The notes beneath the pieces are model-generated. The model did not search any database. It saw only the letters and a list, made by a program, of their open reading frames with translations, and had not been told where the DNA came from. The position numbers and the translations under genes are program-made. Positions 1 to 4,839 of a DNA stretch of 7,653 bases are shown here, piece after piece. Source of the DNA: Parcubacteria group bacterium (GTDB lineage Bacteria; Patescibacteriota; Minisyncoccia; JACQLN01); contig JACQLN010000043.1 of the NCBI GenBank assembly GCA_016204035.1, positions 1 through 7,653 on the forward strand, given 5' to 3'. The first letter of the stretch is position 1; every line of letters starts with the position of its first letter.

Positions 1-25
1 ATCGTGCGGTAAAATTAAATTAAAC

Positions 26-862
26 ATGCCTCGCATCATCTCTTTCGTTAACCAAAAAGGCGGAGTGGGCAAGTCCACCAGCGTTATCAACGTGGGCGCG
101 TTTCTGGCCGCCCACGGCCGGCGGGTGCTGGCGGTGGATTTGGATCCGCAGGCCAATACCACCTCGGGTTTAGGCGTGGATCCGTATCAAGTGGAATGGC
201 ATTTGTACCATGTTTTAACCAACGGTCTGTTGCCCGAAGAAGCCATCCGCAAAACCGGCGTCTTTGGTTTGGATTTATTGCCGGCTAATCCCAACTTGGC
301 CGGCGCCGGCATAGAATTGGTGACCCAGCCCAACCGGGAATTCCGCTTGCGCGAAGCCCTGGCCCGCCTGACCACTCCCTACGACTATATTTTAATTGAT
401 TCACCACCTTCGCTGGGGCTTTTAACCGTTAATGGTTTGGCCGCTTCCGACTTTGTGGTGATTCCTGTACAATGCGAGTACTACGCTTTGGAAGGCATCG
501 GCCATCTGCTAAAAACAATCAGTTTGGTTAAGGAAAATTTGGGGCATAACATCGATGTTTTGGGCGCGGTGCTGACCATGTACGATCGTCGGAACCGGCT
601 TAACCGCGACGTGGTCAAAGAAATGCAAAGAAATTTTCCCGGGCGGGTTTTTAACGCCGTTATTCCCAGATGTGTTTCTTTGGCCGAGGCGCCTTCTTAC
701 GGCAAAACCATTTTACAGTACGACGTTTATTCCAAAGGCGGCCGGGCTTACCGGCAACTGGCCGAAGAGATTCTGACGCTGGAAAATGTGGAAGCGCCGG
801 CAGTAAATGAAACAGCGGTGAAAGATGATAATTTTCAATTATCAAATACCAATTTACAATAA
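26..862 (+). CDS. parA: ParA family chromosome-partition ATPase
   Basis: A 278-residue ParA/Soj-type ATPase. In this family ATP-bound dimers coat the nucleoid and are released by ParB stimulation, which drives separation of replicated origins. The deviant Walker A motif KGGVGKST lies at residues 11-18, with the signature lysine K11 and the P-loop lysine K16. The Walker A' segment DLDPQAN follows at about 38-44, and the Walker B-like YILIDSPPSL lies at 121-130 with D125. The N-terminus starts directly at the first beta strand, so there is no extra DNA-binding domain. This matches chromosomal Soj rather than long plasmid ParA proteins. The last ten or so residues (NFQLSNTNLQ) look like read-through into an AT-rich repeat rather than conserved protein. 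The start is the ATG just before PRIISFVNQKGG. No Shine-Dalgarno sequence is visible in the 25 bases upstream. parB follows after 65 bp and is probably cotranscribed. The family assignment is very secure. Confidence 0.97.
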   Translation: MPRIISFVNQKGGVGKSTSVINVGAFLAAHGRRVLAVDLDPQANTTSGLGVDPYQVEWHLYHVLTNGLLPEEAIRKTGVFGLDLLPANPNLAGAGIELVTQPNREFRLREALARLTTPYDYILIDSPPSLGLLTVNGLAASDFVVIPVQCEYYALEGIGHLLKTISLVKENLGHNIDVLGAVLTMYDRRNRLNRDVVKEMQRNFPGRVFNAVIPRCVSLAEAPSYGKTILQYDVYSKGGRAYRQLAEEILTLENVEAPAVNETAVKDDNFQLSNTNLQ

Positions 863-921
863 ATTTTCAATGTTTTAATTTTCAAAATTTTTTGAAAATT
901 GTAAATTGAAAATTGATAATT
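830..921. repeat. AT-rich imperfect palindrome built from AATTTTCAA units
   Basis: The 9-mer AATTTTCAA occurs at 830-838, 862-870 and 877-885, and its reverse complement TTGAAAATT at 892-900 and 906-914. The arms pair as AATTATCAA (837-845) with TTGATAATT (913-921), CAATTTACA (850-858) with TGTAAATTG (900-908), and ATTTTCAA (863-870) with TTGAAAAT (892-899). A tight 11-bp hairpin, AATTTTCAAAA/TTTTGAAAATT (877-887/890-900), sits in the middle. The repeat covers the last codons and stop of parA and reaches to within seven bases of the parB start. It is probably a dispersed intergenic repeat or a miniature inverted-repeat element that has been read into the end of parA. A terminator role is less likely because the stem has almost no G or C. 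Confidence 0.75.
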
Positions 922-927
922 TCTTGT

Positions 928-1851
928 ATGGCACTGGGTCGAGGTTTGGAATCTTTGATTCCGCAGAAAAATAAATCATCGGAAAACACCGCGGCCCCGC
1001 AACCGGCGGGTGTTTTGCCGTCTCCAGGCCCAGCCGATTCTTCTTCGGCCGGCCGGCGGGACAGCGTTTTTTATATTGAGTTGGAAAAAATAAAACCCAA
1101 CCCCTACCAGCCCCGCAGGGAATTTGACGAAGGCGAACTGGCCAGTTTGGCCGAATCCATGAAGCAGTACGGCATGATCCAGCCCTTGCTGGTTTCTAAA
1201 ATAGAAACAGTCGTGCCCTCGGGCACCAAAGTGGAATACCAGCTTATTGCCGGCGAACGGCGTTTGAAAGCGGCGGGCCTGGCCGGTCTGCGGCAGGTGC
1301 CGGTCATAATCAAAAATCCCGACGAAGCCACCAAGCTGGAACTGGCTTTAATAGAAAACGTGCAGCGCCAGAACTTGAATCCGGTGGAAGAAGCCCTGGC
1401 TTACGAACGGCTGATGCGGGAATTCAAAATGACCCAAATTCAAGTGGCTGTTAAAGTCGGCAAGAGCCGCGAGGTGGTGGCCAACCGCGTTCGTATTTTA
1501 GATTTGCCTTACGAAGTTCAAAAAAACATTTCCGAAGGCAAAATAACCGAAGGCCACGCCAAAGTGCTTTTGATCATTAAAAATCCCGAACGCCAAAGAT
1601 TTTTGGCCGAAGAGGCCGTTAAAAAAGATATGTCGGTGCGCGAACTGGAAGAATTGGTTAAACAGGAAGAATCCTATAAATCAAAAACGCCGAAAATTAT
1701 TGATCCGGAATTGGAAAATTACAAAAAAAACATTCAAGACACCTTAGGCACGCCGGTGGCTTTTTCCGGCAGCCGCGAAAAAGGCAAACTGGCTATTAGT
1801 TTTTATTCCCCAGAGGATTTAGAGCGAATTCTCAAAAGATTGACAGGATAG
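928..1851 (+). CDS. parB: ParB family chromosome-partition protein
   Basis: A 307-residue ParB/Spo0J. The family binds parS, loads as a CTP-dependent sliding clamp around the origin, and activates the ParA ATPase. The N-terminus MALGRGLESLIPQK is the typical ParA-interacting segment. A low-complexity Pro/Ser/Ala linker follows at about 20-45. The ParB N-terminal (CTP-binding) domain runs from about 47 to 130, with PNPYQPR at 57-63 and the GERR box at 109-112. The conserved ENVQRQNLNPVEEA lies at about 143-156. A helix-turn-helix with the TQIQVAVKVGKSREVVANRV pattern spans about 169-188. The C-terminal 45 residues, ending in ISFYSPEDLERILKRL, match the dimerisation domain. I chose ATG at 928 over an upstream TTG at 913 because the family motif begins at MALGRGLESL and the upstream codons lie in the palindromic repeat. 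No Shine-Dalgarno sequence is visible. The assignment is secure. Confidence 0.96.
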   Translation: MALGRGLESLIPQKNKSSENTAAPQPAGVLPSPGPADSSSAGRRDSVFYIELEKIKPNPYQPRREFDEGELASLAESMKQYGMIQPLLVSKIETVVPSGTKVEYQLIAGERRLKAAGLAGLRQVPVIIKNPDEATKLELALIENVQRQNLNPVEEALAYERLMREFKMTQIQVAVKVGKSREVVANRVRILDLPYEVQKNISEGKITEGHAKVLLIIKNPERQRFLAEEAVKKDMSVRELEELVKQEESYKSKTPKIIDPELENYKKNIQDTLGTPVAFSGSREKGKLAISFYSPEDLERILKRLTG

Positions 1852-1860
1852 TTCATGAGC

Positions 1861-1889
1861 TTGTTTTGATTTACGTTCAGGTATATAAT
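1861..1889 (+). promoter_or_regulatory. Candidate promoter of the toxin-antitoxin operon
   Basis: A perfect -10 hexamer TATAAT lies at 1884-1889. A weak -35 (TTGTTT, 1861-1866) is placed 17 bp upstream. Transcription would start around 1896, inside the palindrome at 1891-1909 and about 30 bp before the antitoxin ATG. The perfect -10 and its position just after the parB stop make it plausible that the pair is transcribed independently of parAB. Confidence 0.6.
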
Positions 1890-1890
1890 C

Positions 1891-1909
1891 TGTATTACAT
1901 TGTAATACA
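1891..1909. promoter_or_regulatory. Palindromic operator, likely bound by the RHH antitoxin
   Basis: TGTATTACA (1891-1899) and TGTAATACA (1901-1909) form a perfect 9+1+9 palindrome. It begins one base after the TATAAT box and covers the expected transcription start. A ribbon-helix-helix antitoxin is encoded 17 bp further on, and antitoxins of this type normally bind short palindromes in their own promoter. Conditional autorepression by the antitoxin or the toxin-antitoxin complex is therefore the natural reading. The palindrome is seen directly; the bound protein is inferred. Confidence 0.7.
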
Positions 1910-1926
1910 ATTAAATTTACAAAAAT

Positions 1927-2229
1927 ATGGCTAGAGTCATTGTGCCGATATCGTTACCTAGAGACCTTAATCTAAGAATAAAAAAACAAGTTAAAAAAAG
2001 AGGATTTGCTTCCAAATCGGAATACTTTCGCGATCTGGCGAGGGAGAATTTAGATCGGGTGGAATTGGAAGAGGAACGCAAAAAACATCCTAGATTTTAC
2101 GCCAAACTAGATCGTGAATTGAAAAAGGGATTAAAGGCGATTGATAGAGGTGAGTATGCCGGTCCTTTTACTGCTGAAAAAGCTGTTAAGTTTCTTGCTT
2201 CTATTGGTAGTTCTAAAATTAAGAAATGA
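1927..2229 (+). CDS. Ribbon-helix-helix (CopG/ParD-like) antitoxin
   Basis: A 100-residue protein. Its first 50 residues fit a ribbon-helix-helix fold: an N-terminal beta strand (RVIVPISLP, about 3-11), a first helix (about 12-25, rich in Lys/Arg), the turn GFASKSEYFRD (26-36) and a second helix reaching about residue 50. The strand would contact DNA and the helices dimerise. The remainder (about 50-100) is charged and is the likely toxin-wrapping tail. The ATG of the next gene overlaps the stop codon (ATGA, 2226-2229), a typical antitoxin-toxin coupling. The gene has its own TATAAT promoter and palindromic operator, and no Shine-Dalgarno sequence. It is visibly more AT-rich than parAB, with many AGA and AAA codons, which suggests later acquisition. 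The RHH fold is well supported; the exact subfamily is not determined. Confidence 0.85.
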   Translation: MARVIVPISLPRDLNLRIKKQVKKRGFASKSEYFRDLARENLDRVELEEERKKHPRFYAKLDRELKKGLKAIDRGEYAGPFTAEKAVKFLASIGSSKIKK

Positions 2230-2471
2230 ATCATTCGTTTCTTGATCAATTTAAGAATCAGTTAATTCTTTTACCTAAAGAAATTCAGAAAAAGTTTAAC
2301 AAGCAGTTTAATTTTCTGCTTAATGATTTACGCCATCCCTCCTTGCGTGCCAAGAAATATGGAGGGGTTGGTAATGTCTGGCAGGCTCGTGTGGATAACG
2401 ATTACCGTTTTTATTTTGAGATTAGAGGTGATACATATTTCTTTGTAAGTATTGGGAAACATCCAAAATAA
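2226..2471 (+). CDS. RelE/ParE superfamily toxin
   Basis: An 81-residue basic protein with the RelE/ParE layout. Two N-terminal helices (about 3-35, with LLPKEIQKKFNKQF) precede the conserved HPSLRAKKYGG (37-47). The beta-sheet core follows as VWQARVDNDYRFYFEIRG (51-68), then YFFVSIGKHPK at the C-terminus. RelE-type members cut mRNA on the ribosome, while ParE members poison gyrase. Candidate functional residues are K43/K44, R55, R61 and H79. The positive cluster with a C-terminal His resembles RNase-type toxins more than ParE, but this is only suggestive. Translation probably depends on the antitoxin through the 4-bp overlap. The stop codon ends at 2471 and the convergent relA/spoT stop begins at 2472, so the two genes meet with no gap. 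The full family length suggests an intact toxin. Confidence 0.85.
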   Translation: MNHSFLDQFKNQLILLPKEIQKKFNKQFNFLLNDLRHPSLRAKKYGGVGNVWQARVDNDYRFYFEIRGDTYFFVSIGKHPK

Positions 2472-3884
2472 TCAAGAAATTAATCTCAAGCGTTCGCGGA
2501 TTTTGGCGCGGGCTTTGGAAGTTTTTACAAAGTTAAGCCAGTCCCGGGATGGGCGCTGGTTTTTGTTTATCACAATCTCAACTATATCGCCGTCGTTTAA
2601 GGATTGGTTGATGGGCGTGATTTTGCCTAAAACTTTGGCCTGGGAGCATTTATCGCCCAGATCGGAATGGACCGCGTAGGCAAAGTCCACCGGCGTCGCG
2701 CCTTCGGGCAGTTCTATAACGTCGCCTTTGGGCGTAAACACGAAAATCCTGTTTTTGAAAAAATCTATTTTGGCGTTTTCCCAAAAATCCTCGCTGGTCA
2801 TATTTTGTTTTTGCCACTCCGCCAGCTGGCGCAGCCAGGAATATTTTTTAGTAAGCGGGTTCGCGTCTTCTTTATAACCCCAGTGGCCGGCGATGCCGTA
2901 ATCGGCGTTTAGGTGCATTTCGGGCGTGCGGATCTGAAACTCGGTTATTTTTCCATTTTCGCAAAAAACAGTGGTGTGCAAAGACTGGTAGCCGTTGGGT
3001 TTAGCCAAAGCGATAAAATCTTTAATCCGGTTGGGCAGGGGCGGCCAGTATTTATGGAGTATACCCAGAGTTTCGTAACAGCTGGCCACATCGGGCACGA
3101 TCACTCTTAAGGCCGCGAGGTCGTAAATCCTTTCCAAATTAAAATCGTATTTTTGCAGTTTGCGCCATAAACTGTAAAGATGTTTGGCTCGGGCGTTTAC
3201 CGCCAGGTATTTTATGCCGCTGGCCTTAAGAATTTTTTCTACCTCCGGTTTTATTTTTTCCAGATATTTTTTGTTTTCAGCCATCTGGCTGGCGGCCAGA
3301 TCAAGCAGTTTTTTATAATCTTCGGGGTAAACAAAAGGGAAAGCGTAATCTTCCATCACACCTTTAATTTCGCCCATACCCAAGCGGTCGGCCAGGGGAG
3401 CGTAGATTTCCAGGGCCTCTTTGGCAATTCTTTCTTTATTGCCTTTATAGCCATCCAAAGTTTCCAAATTATGGAGCCGGTCGGCCAGTTTTATTAAAAC
3501 CACGCGGATGTCTTTGGCTGTGGCCAAAATCATTTTATGGAAGTTTTCCCTAAAGCCCTTATCGCCGCCGTAGCTGACGCGATGGAGTTTGGTAACGCTT
3601 TTTACCAGAAAGGCGATGTTGGTTCCGAATTCTTTTTCCAAATCTTCGGGTTTGTAATTGGATTCCTCTAAGACATCGTGCAACAAACCGGCTGAAACGG
3701 TTTCGTAATCTAAATTAAGATCGGCCAGTATTTTAGCCACTTCAACCGGATGGGAAAAATACTCTTCGCCCGAGTCGCGCTTCTGGCCTTGATGGATTTT
3801 TTGGGCAAAATCAAAAGCCTGCCGGATGGTTTCGGCCTCTTGGGGAGTATATTTACTTAGTATTTTATTCAAAGTTTCGGACAT
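2472..3884 (-). CDS. relA/spoT: Bifunctional (p)ppGpp synthetase/hydrolase, short RSH form
   Basis: A 470-residue RelA/SpoT homologue, the stringent-response enzyme that makes (p)ppGpp from ATP and GDP/GTP and hydrolyses it. The N-terminal HD hydrolase keeps R36, H45, H69-D70, E73, D135 and N139. The usual Glu-Asp pair after HD is Glu-Glu here (E73-E74). The synthetase domain (about 225-340) has YDLAALR (254-260), RIKD (286-289), the G-loop YQSLHTT (299-305) and TEFQIRT (314-320). RxKD is the pattern of bifunctional enzymes; synthetase-only RelA has ExDD. A TGS domain follows (about 378-440), and the protein ends about 30 residues later. It thus lacks the helical, zinc-finger and ACT domains of full-length RSH proteins. 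I read this as a lineage-typical short form, though the toxin gene abutting the stop codon leaves room for truncation. The start at 3884 is preceded only by a weak GGTAG. A folded segment lies upstream. Confidence 0.93.
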   Translation of the reverse strand: MSETLNKILSKYTPQEAETIRQAFDFAQKIHQGQKRDSGEEYFSHPVEVAKILADLNLDYETVSAGLLHDVLEESNYKPEDLEKEFGTNIAFLVKSVTKLHRVSYGGDKGFRENFHKMILATAKDIRVVLIKLADRLHNLETLDGYKGNKERIAKEALEIYAPLADRLGMGEIKGVMEDYAFPFVYPEDYKKLLDLAASQMAENKKYLEKIKPEVEKILKASGIKYLAVNARAKHLYSLWRKLQKYDFNLERIYDLAALRVIVPDVASCYETLGILHKYWPPLPNRIKDFIALAKPNGYQSLHTTVFCENGKITEFQIRTPEMHLNADYGIAGHWGYKEDANPLTKKYSWLRQLAEWQKQNMTSEDFWENAKIDFFKNRIFVFTPKGDVIELPEGATPVDFAYAVHSDLGDKCSQAKVLGKITPINQSLNDGDIVEIVINKNQRPSRDWLNFVKTSKARAKIRERLRLIS

Positions 3885-3937
3885 AATCTACCAGAAACAA
3901 ACCCTTTCGCTACGTTTGAGTTCTTGGTTTATTTTTC

Positions 3938-4055
3938 AGGAAGAATAAGTTCCAGCTACCGTTCGCTCACTGGTGCTGCTTATTCGCTCTTCCCTCGGAA
4001 ACCTCGGGAAACCATGCCCGCTCATAAGCAGAACCGCGCCGGAATTTTTCTTCCT
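3938..4055 (-). ncRNA. Candidate structured leader or small RNA upstream of relA/spoT
   Basis: Nested pairing closes this segment. AGGAAGAA (3938-3945) pairs with TTCTTCCT (4048-4055). AAGTTCC (3947-3953) faces GGAATTT (4041-4047) with one non-Watson-Crick position. GGT plus CTGCTTAT (3972-3974, 3976-3983) pairs with ATAAGCAG plus ACC (4024-4031, 4033-4035), and TTCCC (3990-3994) with GGGAA (4006-4010). Read on the minus strand, two internal loops become GA/GA steps (4022-4023 with 3984-3985, and 4004-4005 with 3995-3996). Each is flanked by G-C pairs, the geometry of stable tandem sheared G.A pairs. This favours the minus strand, although the 3949/4045 position would be a wobble only on the plus strand. 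A candidate minus promoter (4073-4101) would start transcripts just before the closing stem. I do not recognise the family. Confidence 0.5.
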
Positions 4056-4072
4056 TCTAAGAATATGCTTTT

Positions 4073-4101
4073 AATATAGCTTTTAAGCCATTTTTCGTCT
4101 A
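4073..4101 (-). promoter_or_regulatory. Candidate promoter of relA/spoT
   Basis: On the minus strand, TAGACG (4101-4096; four of six matches to TTGACA) is followed after 17 bp by TATATT (4078-4073; five of six matches to TATAAT). The start would fall near 4066, about ten bases before the closing stem of the folded segment. This gives a leader of about 180 nt before the relA/spoT ATG. Confidence 0.45.
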
Positions 4102-4116
4102 TATTTGGGCTTGCTA

Positions 4117-4145
4117 TTGACAAGCAGGTTTCTATATGCTAAGAT
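4117..4145 (+). promoter_or_regulatory. Promoter of the GC-rich small gene
   Basis: A perfect -35 TTGACA (4117-4122) is followed after 17 bp by TAAGAT (4140-4145; four of six matches to TATAAT). A small inverted repeat, GCTTG (4109-4113)/CAAGC (4121-4125), overlaps the -35 and could be an operator. The promoter diverges from the candidate relA/spoT promoter with only 15 bp between the two -35 boxes. Confidence 0.6.
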
Positions 4146-4182
4146 TATAACAGAGAGTTAAAGGTGGTTTCATGTACCTAAC

Positions 4183-4199
4183 AAGGGGGGAGAGGAAAG
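4183..4199 (+). promoter_or_regulatory. Unusually strong purine-rich ribosome binding site
   Basis: The 17 bases immediately before the ATG at 4200 are all purines and include GGGGGGAG (4185-4192) and AGAGG (4191-4195). It is the only strong Shine-Dalgarno-like sequence before any gene start in the window, and it fixes the start of the GC-rich gene at 4200. Confidence 0.7.
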
Positions 4200-4481
4200 A
4201 TGGAAACGATCTTGAGTATCGTCGTGGGCGTTCTGGTTCTGGCTGCCATCACAACCCTGATCAAGGTGAACCTTCTGCCGAAGGGCTCGGGCATCGTCAA
4301 CGACCCCGTCGCGCTCACCCAGGTCCGGCCGGGTTGGCAGGTGATGTTCGCCGGCGACTGGTATGATTGCCAGATCGTCGGCGACAACGGCCATGTGGGC
4401 AAGCTGGTCCGGCTGACGGACAAGCGGACCCACAGCCGCATCATCAGCCGGCCGCTGGGTGCGATCCGGCAGGTGGTGTGA
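4200..4481 (+). CDS. Small GC-rich membrane-anchored protein of unknown function
   Basis: A 93-residue protein I do not recognise. Residues 4-24 (ILSIVVGVLVLAAITTLIKVN) form one hydrophobic helix with a Lys-containing exit. The remaining ~65 residues look like a small beta-rich domain, with hydrophobic strands separated by Gly/Asp turns (for example WQVMFAGDWYDCQIVGDNGHVGKLVRL). The architecture vaguely recalls the C-terminal OB-fold of NfeD-type membrane proteins, but no motif confirms this. Composition is foreign: about 63% G+C by hand count, 81 of 93 codons ending in G or C, and all four lysines AAG, whereas neighbours favour AAA. The gene is a complete unit with TTGACA promoter, purine-rich binding site, ORF, and hairpin terminator. 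It runs divergently from relA/spoT and converges on the GIY-YIG gene. That it is a real coding region is likely from codon bias and signals; its role is unknown. Recent horizontal transfer is the simplest explanation. Confidence 0.75.
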   Translation: METILSIVVGVLVLAAITTLIKVNLLPKGSGIVNDPVALTQVRPGWQVMFAGDWYDCQIVGDNGHVGKLVRLTDKRTHSRIISRPLGAIRQVV

Positions 4482-4510
4482 AGCAGAAGTTCTTCAACGA
4501 GTAGTTCGCG

Positions 4511-4540
4511 AGAGGCGAGGTCTAAGACCCCGCCTCTTTT
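4511..4540 (+). terminator. Intrinsic terminator of the GC-rich gene
   Basis: AGAGGCG (4511-4517) pairs with CGCCTCT (4531-4537). After one A.C mismatch, GGTC (4519-4522) pairs with GACC (4526-4529), leaving a 3-nt loop. The stem runs directly into TTTT (4537-4540). It lies 29 bp after the stop codon of the GC-rich gene. Its T tract overlaps the stop codon of the convergent GIY-YIG gene at 4539-4541. There is no T tract on the other side, so it acts for the plus strand. Confidence 0.88.
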
Positions 4541-4811
4541 AATTTCCCCGCCCTTGAGATTCTTTAATGCTATTGAAAATTCTTTTTCTAAGATGCGACC
4601 AAGTACTACCGAATCTTTTTACTTGATATTCTCTTTCCAGCGCATCTTTTTTTGATAAGTAACACTCATAGTATACCAATTTCACAGGTAGATATTTCTT
4701 TGTCGTAAATACCCTTCCTTCTTTATGTTTTTTAATGCGCTCCCTTAGGTTTGGTGTAAAACCTATGTAGAGCTGATCATTGCTCATTATTAGAACATAC
4801 ATGTAATACAT
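4539..4811 (-). CDS. Small GIY-YIG domain endonuclease
   Basis: A 90-residue single-domain GIY-YIG nuclease of the short bacterial UvrC/YhbQ-like type. The first motif reads MYVL...LYIGFT (4-19), so the GIY half has become YVL and the YIG half is intact (15-17). The helix NLRERIKKH (21-29) carries the candidate catalytic Arg, R25. ALEREYQVK (57-65) carries the metal-binding Glu, E61. The protein is nearly all domain, with no DNA-binding extension. It starts 16 bp after the topA stop codon in the same direction and is visibly more AT-rich than topA. Its last residues (KESQGRGN) are encoded by one arm of a perfect 20-bp inverted repeat that bounds the gene. No Shine-Dalgarno sequence is present. 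An in-frame ATG three codons downstream is an equally possible start. Such genes often behave as solitary mobile or selfish nucleases, but repair roles exist too. Confidence 0.85.
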   Translation of the reverse strand: MYYMYVLIMSNDQLYIGFTPNLRERIKKHKEGRVFTTKKYLPVKLVYYECYLSKKDALEREYQVKRFGSTWSHLRKRIFNSIKESQGRGN

Positions 4812-4839
4812 AAGAGCGCAAAGAATCTCAAGGGCGGGG
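4546..4839. repeat. 20-bp perfect inverted repeat bounding the GIY-YIG gene
   Basis: The left arm is 4546-4565 (CCCCGCCCTTGAGATTCTTT) and the right arm is 4820-4839, its exact reverse complement. They are separated by 254 bp that hold nearly all of the GIY-YIG gene. The right arm contains the last codons (Pro-Arg-Pro) and TGA of topA. The left arm repeats that same topA end in opposite orientation and encodes the end of the GIY-YIG protein. A chance match of 20 bases is very unlikely. The arms could be target-derived duplications from insertion, ends of a mobile unit, or a transcript stem that ends or stabilises topA mRNA. Confidence 0.9.

Noticed and set aside
913..927. TTG at 913 as an upstream start for parB.
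   Set aside because: It adds five residues encoded by the palindromic repeat before the conserved MALGRGLESL start, so ATG at 928 is preferred.
1..2471. Possible parS sites near parAB.
   Set aside because: I looked for the 16-bp parS palindrome (TGTTTCACGTGAAACA) and near matches and saw none; the site is probably elsewhere near the origin.
3180..3497. A 105-codon plus-strand frame rich in Phe and Val.
   Set aside because: It lies antisense within relA/spoT, and its Phe-rich content is the mirror of AAA/GAA-rich coding on the other strand.
4032..4042. AACCGCGCCGG resembles the T-box antiterminator motif (TGGNACCGCG).
   Set aside because: The essential TGG of the bulge is missing (the sequence before ACCGCG is AGCAGA). 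There is no specifier stem or terminator pair, and the downstream plus-strand gene is not an aminoacyl-tRNA synthetase or amino acid gene. It falls inside the folded segment as one side of its central loop.
4170..4444. Open minus-strand frames of 87-88 codons opposite the GC-rich gene.
   Set aside because: They are antisense frames kept open by high G+C. They lack start signals and protein-like hydrophobicity, whereas the plus frame has promoter, binding site, codon bias and terminator.
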